This document shows positions 32,266 through 41,258 of a DNA stretch of 64,000 nucleotides, piece after piece; the first letter of the stretch is position 1; the number at the start of each line of letters is the position of its first letter. The stretch is from positions 930,001-994,000 of the forward strand of contig NZ_OY762512.1 in the NCBI RefSeq assembly GCF_963665995.1. The letters are read 5' to 3'. A program made the position numbers and the translations under genes. The notes under the pieces were generated by a model that saw nothing but the letters and a program-made list of their open reading frames with translations, had not been told where the DNA came from and did not search any database. Source of the stretch: Pleurocapsa sp. FMAR1 (GTDB lineage Bacteria > Cyanobacteriota > Cyanobacteriia > Cyanobacteriales > Xenococcaceae).

Positions 32266-32307
32266 TGACCAACGGTCACAAATTACGGCAGAGTAAAATC
32301 TGTGACC
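32266..32307. repeat. Hairpin element copy 3
   Basis: TGACC-AAC-GGTCACAAATT at the left and AAAATCTGTGACC at the right form imperfect inverted termini around CGGCAGAGT. The layout matches copy 1 in short form. It lies just upstream of the ABC permease gene; a GTG inside it is in frame with that gene but is probably not the start. Confidence 0.65.
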
Positions 32308-32334
32308 ATACGTAATATTTGTAAAAACTACTGT

Positions 32335-33141
32335 ATGTTTACATCCATTCTCAAAAATAAGGGTAGTCAAAACCTATCCTGGTATCGTGAACTGTTAATG
32401 GTTTTAATTAAACGTAATCTCAAAAGGAGATATCGTGGCTCTTTTTTGGGTATTTATTGGTCTTTGTTGAATCCTATAGCAATGACAGGTTTGTATGCAG
32501 CAATTTTTGGAGCAGCCTTTGCCCAGTATTACGATAATTCTGCCTTAAATTATATCTTGGCAGCTTTTACAGGTTTAGTAGTAATTAATTTTTTCTGTGC
32601 ATCTACGGCACAGGCTTTACCTAGCGTGGTAGAGAATGGCGGAATGGTCAATAAAATACGTTTGCCTTTATTTGTTTTTCCTTTATCTACTATCGGAGCC
32701 AATGTTTTTCAACTGTTGATGGGAGCTTTTCCCCTATTGGCTGTCGTTACTTTTATTCTTTCTCAAAGTTTGATCAACGTTATTGCTTTAACCCTACCAA
32801 TTACAGGTTTAATTTTGGTTTGTACGGGAATTGGTATGTTGATGAGCGCACTATACGTATTCTTTCGCGATCTATCCTATTTTTATGAGCTATTAACTTT
32901 TTTACTGTGGATTAGCTCGCCTATTTTTTATCCCAAGGATATTGTCCCCGAAAATGTAGCCAAATTCTTAGTTTTAAATCCGATTTATCCCATTATTGAG
33001 AGTATTCGTCAGATTTCATTATCAGGAGATCTTCCTGACTTAGTGTTAATTTCTCACAGTTTAATTAGCGGTCTAATAGTCTTGACTATTGGCGTGGTGG
33101 GATTTTCAATTTGGCGTTCTCAATTTATGGATCTACTATAA
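32335..33141 (+). CDS. ABC-2 permease for polysaccharide export (Wzm-like)
   Basis: About 268 residues from the ATG at 32335 (MFTSILKNKGS); the in-frame GTG at 32302 lies in a repeat and is disfavoured. The start of the membrane domain, LIKRNLKRRYRGSFLGIYWS then LLNPI, is the hallmark of Wzm/TagG permeases (ikRdlk.RYkgS.LG..W..l.P). Six TM segments follow, with FRDLSYFYELLTFLLWISSP and NPIYPIIESIR. Together with the ATPase 12 bp downstream it would export a surface polysaccharide. Confidence 0.92.
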   Translation: MFTSILKNKGSQNLSWYRELLMVLIKRNLKRRYRGSFLGIYWSLLNPIAMTGLYAAIFGAAFAQYYDNSALNYILAAFTGLVVINFFCASTAQALPSVVENGGMVNKIRLPLFVFPLSTIGANVFQLLMGAFPLLAVVTFILSQSLINVIALTLPITGLILVCTGIGMLMSALYVFFRDLSYFYELLTFLLWISSPIFYPKDIVPENVAKFLVLNPIYPIIESIRQISLSGDLPDLVLISHSLISGLIVLTIGVVGFSIWRSQFMDLL

Positions 33142-33153
33142 AAAATAAACTAT

Positions 33154-33957
33154 ATGATGCAAGAATCGATTAGATTAGACGGAGTTTCTTTGTGGCGCAG
33201 GACTCAAGAGGAGTTTTCTTACGATCTTAAACGAACTATTCTTTCTTTTTTAGAAGGCAAATATCGTCATCCTGCCAAAAAAATAGTCTTAGATAATATT
33301 GACCTAACCATTGCCCGCGGGGAAAAAATTGGTATTATTGGCGCGAATGGTTCTGGTAAATCTACTATTCTCAAGGTAATTTCTGGTATTCTGAACCCTA
33401 CTACTGGTAAAGTCAGGGTTAAAGGCAAAATTGCGCCTTTAATTGAGCTTGGTGCAGGATTTGACCCCGATTTAGCGGTAATAGATAATATTATTCTCTA
33501 TGGAGTAATGTTGGGCTACACTCAAGACCAGATGCGAGGCAGGTCTAAGGCGATTTTAGCGTTTGCTGAACTGGAAGATTATGCTATAGCCCCCGTCAAA
33601 AGTCTGTCTTCTGGGATGACAGCCCGTTTAGGATTTGCAGTTGCCACTGATGTTAAGCCAGACATATTAATCTTGGACGAAGTGCTTTCTGTAGGCGATG
33701 CTAGCTTCAAAGAGAAATCTAGTAAGAAAATGGAAGAGTTTTGGCAGGATCATGTCACCGTATTGTTAGTTTCTCACTCAATGGAAATGATTCGTCAAAA
33801 CTGCCACAAAGCTATCTGGTTGGAGAAAGGGCGGATTAGAATGATTGGTAGTACCAATGATGTGGTAGATCAATATTTAGGTTGCGTTACTACTCCCCAC
33901 ACAGAGGTTTCTCATCCTATAGCAACTCAATTTAGCAAACACTTAAGATCTATCTAA
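33154..33957 (+). CDS. ABC ATPase for polysaccharide export (Wzt-like)
   Basis: A 267-residue Wzt/TagH-type ATPase: Walker A GANGSGKST near residue 67, the family-specific LIELGAGFDPDLAVIDNIIL, signature SLSSGMTARLGFAVATD, Walker B DILILDEVLSVGDASFKEKS and switch His VLLVSHSM. Its C-terminus ends soon after the nucleotide domain, without the large carbohydrate-binding domain of some Wzt proteins. It forms an operon with the permease upstream. Confidence 0.93.
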   Translation: MMQESIRLDGVSLWRRTQEEFSYDLKRTILSFLEGKYRHPAKKIVLDNIDLTIARGEKIGIIGANGSGKSTILKVISGILNPTTGKVRVKGKIAPLIELGAGFDPDLAVIDNIILYGVMLGYTQDQMRGRSKAILAFAELEDYAIAPVKSLSSGMTARLGFAVATDVKPDILILDEVLSVGDASFKEKSSKKMEEFWQDHVTVLLVSHSMEMIRQNCHKAIWLEKGRIRMIGSTNDVVDQYLGCVTTPHTEVSHPIATQFSKHLRSI

Positions 33958-34016
33958 GCCTGAACTTACTACAATATATTGTAGGTGAAAGTATTTTTTA
34001 ACTAGATAATGATATT

Positions 34017-35036
34017 ATGGCTGCTGCCGTTTCGATCAAAAACTTACGGAAAAGCTATGGTGATGTCCAGGCGGTAAAGGATATATCTTTTACTGTGCAA
34101 CCAGGAGAAATATTTGGTTTACTTGGTCCTAATGGTGCAGGAAAAACCACTACCATCCGCTGTTTGTGTACCCTAGCCAAGCCCGATGGCGGAAAAATAG
34201 AGGTTGGGGGCATATCGGCGATCGCCTCACCTAAAGCAGCAAGACAAAGATTAGGTTATGTTGCTCAAGAAGTCGCTATTGACAAGGTTTTAACTGGTAG
34301 AGAATTGTTAAGGCTACAGGCAGCACTCTACCACTTACCTAAAAAACTGATTGGCGATCGCATTGACCAGCTTTTGACAGTCTTGGGCTTGAGCGAATAT
34401 GCCGATAAGAAAACAGGCACTTATTCAGGAGGCATTCGTAAACGTCTCGACTTGGCAGCAGGACTTTTGCATCAGCCTGAAGTGTTGGTTTTAGATGAGC
34501 CGACAGTAGGCTTAGATATTGAAAGCCGTAGGGTAGTTTGGGAATTTTTACGAGAGTTGCGATCGGCAGGGACAACTGTTTTAATTACTAGTCATTACTT
34601 AGAAGAAATCGATGCTTTAGCCGATCGCCTGGCAATCATAGGCAAAGGAGTCGTGATTGCTGAAGGCACACCCTCAGAGTTAAAAAACAAGCTGGGAGGC
34701 GATCGCGTTACCTTAAGAATTAGAGAGTTTACTGCCCAAGAAGAAGCAGAAAAAGCAAAGCATATTTTAGAATCTTTGCCTTTCGTCGAAGAAATAATTA
34801 TCAATACTACCCAGGGTAATTCTTTAAATTTAATTGTTAAATCTGGTCAGAGTTCTTTAAGTAAAATAGAACAATCCTTATCAGAAATAGATTTACCTAC
34901 CTTTAGTCTGGCACAGTCTCGCCCTAGCCTTGACGATGTATACCTCGCTGCTACTGGTCAAACCATTATGGATGCCGAAGTGTCCGCATCCAGCACCAGG
35001 GATCTTAAAAAAGAGAAAAAACAGCAAATGAAATGA
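34017..35036 (+). CDS. ABC ATPase, DrrA-type
   Basis: A 339-residue ATPase of the daunorubicin-resistance type: Walker A GLLGPNGAGKTTTIRCL, signature YSGGIRKRLDLAAGLLHQPE, Walker B VLVLDEPTVGLDIESRRVVW, and a C-terminal ~100-residue extension (GDRVTLRIREFTAQEEAEKA, ending in SLDDVYLAATG), all typical of DrrA. Its membrane partner is probably the DrrB-like protein at 38537. The last bases overlap the P450 start by 4 bp. Confidence 0.93.
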   Translation: MAAAVSIKNLRKSYGDVQAVKDISFTVQPGEIFGLLGPNGAGKTTTIRCLCTLAKPDGGKIEVGGISAIASPKAARQRLGYVAQEVAIDKVLTGRELLRLQAALYHLPKKLIGDRIDQLLTVLGLSEYADKKTGTYSGGIRKRLDLAAGLLHQPEVLVLDEPTVGLDIESRRVVWEFLRELRSAGTTVLITSHYLEEIDALADRLAIIGKGVVIAEGTPSELKNKLGGDRVTLRIREFTAQEEAEKAKHILESLPFVEEIIINTTQGNSLNLIVKSGQSSLSKIEQSLSEIDLPTFSLAQSRPSLDDVYLAATGQTIMDAEVSASSTRDLKKEKKQQMK

Positions 35037-36418
35037 CTACTGCAATTCCATCATCAGCCAAACCCAAACTTCCTCCTGGTTCAAAAGCTCCTGCGATCGT
35101 CGGTATGGTTCAAGCTTTACTCGATCAGTTTGGCACACTAGAAAGATATAACCAAAAATATGGAGAAATATTTTATGGTCCAAAATCTTCTTTAATGCCT
35201 CCTTATGTAATTTTTAGTAGTCCTCAAGCAATTGAAAAAGTTTTTACCGCCGATCCTAGTTTATTTGAAATTGGTCAACAGTCCACCGCACCAGTAAGGG
35301 TTTTGCTAGGAGATAAATCTTTAGTGTTGCTAGACGGCAGCGAACACAAACAACATCGTAAGTTACTGATGCCACCTTTTCACGGGGAGAGGATGAAAAG
35401 CTATGGTCAAACTATGGTTAGTGTGACTAAAGAAGTAATATCTCAATGGCAGGTTGGTCAAACTATTTGTATTCGAGACTATACTCAAGAGATTTCTCTG
35501 CAAATTATTTTAAGAACTATTTTTGGTTTAGAAGAAGGACAAAGATACGATCGCCTCAAAGCAATTTTGGTAGATTGGTTAGATACCTTTAACTCGCCAC
35601 TGCGTTCTTTTTTCTTATTTTTTCCCGCCTTACAAAAAGACTTGGGTAGATTAACTCCCTGGGGTAAGTTTCTCCAACAACAAGGTCAAATTAAACAGAT
35701 TTTACAAGAAGAATGCGATCTCCGTCGTCAAAATCCCGATACTATGGGCGAAGATATCCTCAGCTTATTGTTAACAGCTAGATATGAAGATGGTCAACCA
35801 ATGAGTGATGAATCGATCAAAGATGAATTGATGACCATGTTGTTCGCAGGACATGAAACTACTGCAAGTTCTTTGGCTTGGTCATTCTATTGGCTACATC
35901 GTTTGCCCCAAGTCGGTCAAAAGTGCCGACAAGAATTAAATTCTCTGGCTAAAAATGCCGAATTTACCAATATTGCTAAACTTCCCTATCTTAGTGCGGT
36001 AGTATCAGAAACCCTCAGATTAAATCCCGTGGTGGTATTTGTTGGTCGTCAATTAAAGCAACCCTTTGAATTGATGGGATATCAGCTTGAGGCGGGAACA
36101 TCTTTGTTTCCTTCTATTTATTTGACTCATCAACGAGAAGATCTTTATCCCGAACCCAAAAAATTTAAACCAGAAAGATTTATTGAAAGACAGTTTTCTG
36201 CCTATGAATATTTGCCTTTCGGCGGGGGAAATCGTCGTTGCTTGGGCTATGCTTTTGCCTTATTTGAAATGAAACTAGTTTTAGCGACTATTATGTCCCA
36301 GATAAAATTGGAATTGCTCGATAATCGCCCCTTAAAATTTGGTCGTCGCGGTTTTACTTTTACCCCTGAAGGCGGAGTTAAGATGAAGGTAATAAGTATA
36401 AGTAATGGGCAATCGTGA
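35033..36418 (+). CDS. Cytochrome P450 (CYP110-like)
   Basis: A 461-residue P450: PPGSKAP N-terminus without a membrane anchor, I-helix AGHETTASSLAW near 273, ExxR in SETLRLNP near 325, PERF in KFKPERFIE, and the heme loop FGGGNRRCLGYAFALFEMKL with the ligand Cys near 402. It matches the CYP110 group, common in cyanobacteria and linked to fatty-acid or terpene oxidation; the substrate is unknown. The overlap (ATGA) with the DrrA-type gene suggests joint expression, and thus oxidation and export of the same compound, which is inference. Confidence 0.92.
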   Translation: MTTAIPSSAKPKLPPGSKAPAIVGMVQALLDQFGTLERYNQKYGEIFYGPKSSLMPPYVIFSSPQAIEKVFTADPSLFEIGQQSTAPVRVLLGDKSLVLLDGSEHKQHRKLLMPPFHGERMKSYGQTMVSVTKEVISQWQVGQTICIRDYTQEISLQIILRTIFGLEEGQRYDRLKAILVDWLDTFNSPLRSFFLFFPALQKDLGRLTPWGKFLQQQGQIKQILQEECDLRRQNPDTMGEDILSLLLTARYEDGQPMSDESIKDELMTMLFAGHETTASSLAWSFYWLHRLPQVGQKCRQELNSLAKNAEFTNIAKLPYLSAVVSETLRLNPVVVFVGRQLKQPFELMGYQLEAGTSLFPSIYLTHQREDLYPEPKKFKPERFIERQFSAYEYLPFGGGNRRCLGYAFALFEMKLVLATIMSQIKLELLDNRPLKFGRRGFTFTPEGGVKMKVISISNGQS

Positions 36419-36504
36419 CAAGTTAGGCTGATTAATTTTAAATTAAATAAGCTCTGAGGGCGATCGCTCTATTTTGATGATGAGTTTGGATAGTGCGATC
36501 GCAT

Positions 36505-38046
36505 TTAGCCACATTGCCATAAAAAAGTAACTTGCTTTTTATGCTCAGGGCATTGTAAAAAATATCCAGTGCCAACATCACCCCAAAGATAAGGAATATT
36601 ATCGTCAGAGGCAAATTCAAAAATCAATCGATCCATAGAATGATCGCAGATGGGACAATTAGGATACTCAGGATCTTGAACCCATCGAGGATATCCTGAT
36701 AACTTATCTCTTTCAAGGGGCAACATACTTGCTTCATCCATAATATGGTGAACTATTTCGCTTCTTTGAGAACGCAAACTATATTCCTTTTGAAAATCGC
36801 TAAGATGGCTGAAATCTTCCAATTCTTCTTGGTTGCCACCAGACAAAAAAGTTTTAAACTGTTCATCGTTTAAAGTAACTCCTGTTGATTCCGCATCTAT
36901 CCAATCAGGATAATCGGTTGTCTCTTTCCAATTGACAATAATTCTGGCGGGAAATTTTCCGTTACTTTTTTTAACTAAAGAATCATCACTCCAATTATCT
37001 TGAAAGTGAGGTAATTCATATTCTGCTGTTTCGCCTTGAGGTTCGATTATTCTTACTAAATGAGATTCCGAAAATGGTTGCCAATCATCACAATCAACGC
37101 AATAAAAAAACTGTAAAAGTCCTTTGCCAAATTCACCTTTGATATTATTAGGAACTTGTTCTAAATTTAACTGAAAAAAGAAGCGCATCCAATTATTACA
37201 GCAACCACAGCAAGGAAATGATTCATCTGCGTTTAACCAAGGTTTTCCTGCGAATTTTGAGGTTGTTAAATCTCCATCCTGTTTAACCGTAATAGGAAAC
37301 CAAGCTTTTCTTTGTAGAGGATTTATCTTGGAATTAATCAGTTCTAGGGCAGGATTGCCATGTAAGCTACCATCAGGCATAATTGTCCAATTTAATAGAG
37401 CGTTTTTAAGACTACCCCGATCTATTTTTGCGCCAGTGAGATTAGTTTGACTTAGATTAACGCGACCAAATTTTACTCCAGTCAGATTCGCATTGCTTAA
37501 ATTTGCATTCCGTAAATCTGCTTCGCTGAGATTAGCATTAGTTAAATCTGTACCCTGTAAGTTAGCATCATTTAAGTATGTTCTTCTTAAGTCTGCCTGG
37601 GTAAGATTAGCTCTTTCTAAATTAGCTCTTTTTAGAGATACGGGAAACAGAAATTCTGGTAATTGCTGAGACATTTGAGCATACATTTGCTCCTTTGCTT
37701 GAGTTGCAGTCTCTGTAGGTAAATTTTTCCAAATTCCAGTCCAACTATTCTCAATACTTGTCATTATCTGAGCATAATCTTTACTTTCCCCTACACAAAA
37801 ATTAGTTTGGCTCATATCTGCATCACTCAGATTTACACCTTCCAAATTTGATCCAGGAAGATTAGCCTTACTTAAATTTGCATTACTCAAATTGCAGCCA
37901 ACTAAACTGACCTGACTTAAGCTGGCATCACTCAAATTAATATTAGATAAGTCTTGATTAGCTAATTCTCCTAGGCGAATCTTAATCTGACTAAAGTTCC
38001 TTTCCCCTGCAAGATAGCGATTTAAAATTTCTTCTAAAGTAATCAT
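36505..38046 (-). CDS. Pentapeptide-repeat/DUF1963 fusion protein
   Basis: A 513-residue protein. Residues ~25-85 and ~140-215 are A(D/N)LxX pentapeptides, split by a non-repeat insert (CVGESKDYAQIMTSIENSWT). From ~235 a DUF1963 (YwqG-like) domain follows, with WLNADESFP, MRFFFQLNLEQVP, LLQFFYCVDCDDWQPFSESH, and Cys pairs CCGCC, CVDC, CPIC and a final CPEHKK that may bind zinc. It lies opposite to and between the P450 and the DrrB-like gene. Function unknown. Confidence 0.85.
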   Translation of the reverse strand: MITLEEILNRYLAGERNFSQIKIRLGELANQDLSNINLSDASLSQVSLVGCNLSNANLSKANLPGSNLEGVNLSDADMSQTNFCVGESKDYAQIMTSIENSWTGIWKNLPTETATQAKEQMYAQMSQQLPEFLFPVSLKRANLERANLTQADLRRTYLNDANLQGTDLTNANLSEADLRNANLSNANLTGVKFGRVNLSQTNLTGAKIDRGSLKNALLNWTIMPDGSLHGNPALELINSKINPLQRKAWFPITVKQDGDLTTSKFAGKPWLNADESFPCCGCCNNWMRFFFQLNLEQVPNNIKGEFGKGLLQFFYCVDCDDWQPFSESHLVRIIEPQGETAEYELPHFQDNWSDDSLVKKSNGKFPARIIVNWKETTDYPDWIDAESTGVTLNDEQFKTFLSGGNQEELEDFSHLSDFQKEYSLRSQRSEIVHHIMDEASMLPLERDKLSGYPRWVQDPEYPNCPICDHSMDRLIFEFASDDNIPYLWGDVGTGYFLQCPEHKKQVTFLWQCG

Positions 38047-38536
38047 AGTAAATAAATAATATTAATATAGTGTCAGTATGTCTTGATCGCAACAAAAAAC
38101 GTCTCAATAGACAGTTTGGCGATCATGTAGTCAGAAATCAAACTCGTAGCTTAAAGCGATCGCTTGCCCTGAGAGAATTTGCTCTCGGTATTGAAGCTTT
38201 AGAGCGTTTTGTTGGTAATGCAGCTTTGAGGCAGACTCATGAGTGTATATTTGGCGTTTTAGCATTAAAAAGCGAACCAGTCGAGCCGAGATTGTGATTA
38301 TTATTTTCAAAAAAAATTCTGGATGACATTCAAACCACTACTTTGTGTCGTTTTCCGCCCATGTGTTTTAATCGAGATTGGTTTTGTTATCGCAGAGCAA
38401 GTTAACATTATTCATGGGGGTTTCATGCTTAAAACTTTTTTTTCAATACTTTTTAAACTTTTGTCTACTTAGATAAATTTCAGATAAAACGGAAAAATTA
38501 AACTTTTTAGTTTATATCAAACACCAATAAATAATC
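38047..38536. other. Intergenic gap before the DrrB-like gene
   Basis: No supported gene is seen in 490 bp. The frame at 38070-38297 (alternative start) crosses HIP1 sites and has no recognisable protein features. The last 200 bp are AT-rich and probably hold the promoter of the DrrB-like gene, with divergent transcription of the pentapeptide gene from the left part. Confidence 0.45.
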
Positions 38537-39433
38537 ATGAGTCAGTCAATATCTAGTCAAAATATCAAGTCTGCTTTAGCACCAAATCCAGGTATTAGTG
38601 GACAAAGCAATCAGCAAAATAGTTCTTTAGCTGATTTTATTCAGGAAACATTAGCTCTTACCAAACGTCTATTTATTCAACTGCAACGTCGTCCTTCGAC
38701 ATTGGTTGCGGGAATTATTCAGCCGTTTATGTGGTTAGTCCTTTTTGGCGCACTGTTTAGCAAAGCTCCTTCTGGATTATTTGGTAGTGACATAAGTTAC
38801 GCCAAATTTCTCGCACCAGGAGTAATTGTCTTTACTGCCTTTTCTGGAGCATTAAACGCGGGATTACCAATCATGTTCGATCGCGAGTTTGGTTTTCTCA
38901 ACCGTTTATTGGTTGCGCCCTTGTCCTCCCGCTATTCTATTGTGGCAGCTTCTACCGTTTATATTATTGCCTTGAGCTTTATTCAAACAGCAGTAATTAT
39001 CTTTGCTAGTGCCATTCTAGGTGCAGGATTGCCAGGAATTGCAGGATTAAGCGCGATCGCCTTAATCGTCTTTCTGATTGTTCTAGGGGTAACAGCTTTG
39101 AGCTTGGGTTTAGCTTTTGCTTTACCTGGTCATATTGAACTTTTAGCAGTGATATTTGTAACTAACTTACCGTTGTTGTTTGCTAGTACTGCCCTTGCAC
39201 CCTTAAGCTTTATGGCTGGGTGGCTACAGGTAATTGCTAGTCTTAATCCCTTGACCTATGCCATTGAGCCTATTCGTTATATTTATGGTCATGGAGAATG
39301 GGCAATCAACAGCGTCGTCATGAATACACCCTGGATAGGATTTAGTTTTGGTAGTGTTATTTTGGTATTGTTAGTTTTTGACGCGCTAATTCTTTTATCA
39401 ATTCAACCTTTGTTACGTCGTCGTTTTGCTTAG
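38537..39433 (+). CDS. ABC-2 permease, DrrB-type
   Basis: A 298-residue membrane protein: LTKRLFIQLQRRPSTLVAGI and IQPFMWLVLFGALFSK at the first TM, GVIVFTAFSGALNAGLPIMF, the ABC-2 motif DREFGFLNRLLVAPLSSRYS, six TM segments, and NPLTYAIEPIRYIYGHG. This is the DrrB pattern. It is the likely partner of the DrrA-type ATPase 3.5 kb upstream, from which it is separated by the P450 and an opposite-strand gene. Confidence 0.92.
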   Translation: MSQSISSQNIKSALAPNPGISGQSNQQNSSLADFIQETLALTKRLFIQLQRRPSTLVAGIIQPFMWLVLFGALFSKAPSGLFGSDISYAKFLAPGVIVFTAFSGALNAGLPIMFDREFGFLNRLLVAPLSSRYSIVAASTVYIIALSFIQTAVIIFASAILGAGLPGIAGLSAIALIVFLIVLGVTALSLGLAFALPGHIELLAVIFVTNLPLLFASTALAPLSFMAGWLQVIASLNPLTYAIEPIRYIYGHGEWAINSVVMNTPWIGFSFGSVILVLLVFDALILLSIQPLLRRRFA

Positions 39434-39464
39434 AAAAAGATTTTATTTATATAAAGGTGTGATT

Positions 39465-39830
39465 ATGTTTAAACAAAACAAACTAAGTATAGGTCTATGT
39501 TTGGGAATTTCCTTGGCTTTAGTAGCTGGATTAAATTCATCTGCCACTGCCCAAACTCAATCTGATTACAATGGCTATCAATCTAACGAGAAAGATGCAA
39601 CCTATGGCGATGCACCTGGGGGTTTAAACCCTTTAGATTTGATGCACCGCGCTCAACAACTAAATAGACGTAGCTCAGCAGAATTTAACGCCGAATCTCA
39701 AGTACAAATTCAGAATTCTGTGTCTAATTATAAGCAGCTTCAGCAGCAAAGAATATTAGAACAACAGAAGTCAAATGCAACACCTACGGATACGGAAGCC
39801 CAAGCAGAATCAAGCACAGATGCACAATAA
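39465..39830 (+). CDS. Small exported hypothetical protein
   Basis: About 121 residues from the ATG at 39465. The signal peptide KQNKLSIGLCLGISLALVAG ends at SATAQ. The mature part has GGLNPLDLMHRAQQLNRRSS and is Gln/Ser-rich, with a low-complexity C-terminus, a pattern seen in small periplasmic cyanobacterial proteins. A longer frame would overlap the DrrB-like gene end by 8 bp. The function is unknown. The short spacing suggests co-transcription with the transporter gene. Confidence 0.7.
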   Translation: MFKQNKLSIGLCLGISLALVAGLNSSATAQTQSDYNGYQSNEKDATYGDAPGGLNPLDLMHRAQQLNRRSSAEFNAESQVQIQNSVSNYKQLQQQRILEQQKSNATPTDTEAQAESSTDAQ

Positions 39831-39839
39831 TTGCTCTTG

Positions 39840-40856
39840 CTAGCCTCCGAATAATGCGCCGATCGCTTTGCCCATATTTTCAGGCTGCATAGCTGCTGTA
39901 GCTGCGGTTGGTTCATAGCCGCAATGCACCATACAGTCTTGGCATTGAGGATTACCGCTTTTTTTGCCGTAATTACTCCACTGAGTCTGTTCAATTAGCT
40001 CTTTATAGCTGGAAAAATGACCTTCATTCAGGAGGTAACAGGGTTTTTGCCAGCCCAAAACGCTGTAGCTAGGACTACCCCAAGGAGTACAGTCAAAGTC
40101 TTGGTCGCCCATCAAAAACTCTAGAAACAAAGGATTGTGGTTAAAATTCCATTTCTTTTTGCCAGATTTCCAGGGAGATAAAATTTCTTTGAATAAGGCT
40201 TTAGTTTGCTCTCGTTTTAAGAAGTTTTCCTGATCTGGCGCCCACTCGTAGCTATAGCCAGGAGAAACCATTATCCCATCGAGATTTAGAGTATCTAGAT
40301 AATCAAAAAACTTCTGCATCTCTTGTGGATCGGCACCTTCAAAAACCGTGGTGTTGGTAGTAACTCGAAAACCTTGTTGTTTAGCAGCTTTGATAGCAGC
40401 GATCGCTTTGACAAATACTCCCTGGCGATCGACACACTTGTCATGTTGTTCTTCTAACCCATCTAAATGCACGCTGAAAGTCAGGTAAGGCGAAGGTTTA
40501 AATTTGCTCAAGCTTTTTTCTAGCAAAATGCCGTTGGTGCAAAGATAAACAAATTTCTTACGTTGGACTAAACCTCTAACGATCTCATCAATTTGAGGGT
40601 GCAGTAAAGGCTCTCCTCCAGGAATAGAAACTACTGGCGCACCACATTCTTCTGCCGCAGCAAAACATTGTTCTGGAGTTAGATTTTGCTTCAATATTTC
40701 CGTAGGATGCTGAATCTTACCACAGCCTGAGCAAGCCAAATTGCAGCGAAATAAAGGCTCTAGCATTAATACCAAAGGAAAGTGTTTACGTCCCCTTAGA
40801 CGTTGGGTAACTAAATACTTTCCCACCGTCATTGCCTGTTGTAATTGAATTGCCAT
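39840..40856 (-). CDS. hpnH: HpnH, adenosyl-hopene transferase (radical SAM)
   Basis: A 338-residue radical SAM enzyme with the cluster motif CNLACSGC (CxxxCxxC), preceded by [12 protein letters not shown], then [21 protein letters not shown] and [15 protein letters not shown], and the HpnH-specific HCGYEPTAA near the C-terminus within [15 protein letters not shown]. HpnH joins 5'-deoxyadenosine to diploptene as the first step to extended bacteriohopanepolyols. Shine-Dalgarno GAGGAG precedes the ATG. No other hopanoid genes are adjacent. Confidence 0.95.
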   Translation of the reverse strand: MAIQLQQAMTVGKYLVTQRLRGRKHFPLVLMLEPLFRCNLACSGCGKIQHPTEILKQNLTPEQCFAAAEECGAPVVSIPGGEPLLHPQIDEIVRGLVQRKKFVYLCTNGILLEKSLSKFKPSPYLTFSVHLDGLEEQHDKCVDRQGVFVKAIAAIKAAKQQGFRVTTNTTVFEGADPQEMQKFFDYLDTLNLDGIMVSPGYSYEWAPDQENFLKREQTKALFKEILSPWKSGKKKWNFNHNPLFLEFLMGDQDFDCTPWGSPSYSVLGWQKPCYLLNEGHFSSYKELIEQTQWSNYGKKSGNPQCQDCMVHCGYEPTAATAAMQPENMGKAIGALFGG

Positions 40857-40967
40857 TACTTTATCTCCTCAAGAACACCTAAATTTCTTTCTATCTAATG
40901 TACCAACTTGCGAGCAAGTTCATACATTAACATCCGAGTTTTAAATAAAATTCTGCCCAAAAACTAT

Positions 40968-41032
40968 CCGCCCCCACAGGTCGATAGCGGTTAACAACAA
41001 ATGTTGCTATGGCTATTTACCTGTAGGGGCGG
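40968..41032. repeat. Nested GTAGGGGCGG hairpin upstream of hpnH
   Basis: CCGCCCCCACAGGT pairs with ACCTGTAGGGGCGG (one mismatch), and inside it ATAGC pairs with GCTAT and ACAAC with GTTGC, giving a 65-nt nested structure. The outer arm matches the hairpin at 28003-28030. It is a widespread cyanobacterial intergenic hairpin type rather than a specific riboswitch. Confidence 0.6.
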
Positions 41033-41124
41033 TCTAGAGGGTCTCTTAGTCGAAACCTAACTGCTGGAAGGAACTCCAACAATGTCTACCTAGCTGTTTC
41101 CGAAGAAACTAAAGATGCGACTGT

Positions 41125-41196
41125 TTAGAGAACAGCCCCAGCGCGCAGCTGGCTATCATCAACTAGAAGACCCATGTTACTACTGTGTTCTGTCAT
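41125..41196 (-). CDS. 23-residue ORF with ideal Shine-Dalgarno
   Basis: The minus strand has GGAGGTGAT placed 8 nt before ATG, a full match to the anti-SD sequence. The ORF encodes MTEHSSNMGLLVDDSQLRAG then AVL and a TAA. Short hairpins follow (GTTTC-TTC-GGAAAC; GTTGGA...TCCAGC). It lies between cobB/cbiA and hpnH on the same strand. It could be a leader peptide, a small protein, or chance; no homolog is known to me. Confidence 0.4.
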   Translation of the reverse strand: MTEHSSNMGLLVDDSQLRAGAVL

Positions 41197-41258
41197 GGGC
41201 ATCACCTCCTATATCCCTAAATGGTTATTAATAAATTTCGTATCTCCAATTAATATAG

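Noticed and set aside
38070-38297. 75-codon frame with alternative start
   Set aside because: It has an unusual composition, crosses repeats and HIP1 sites, and no family or ribosome site is seen.
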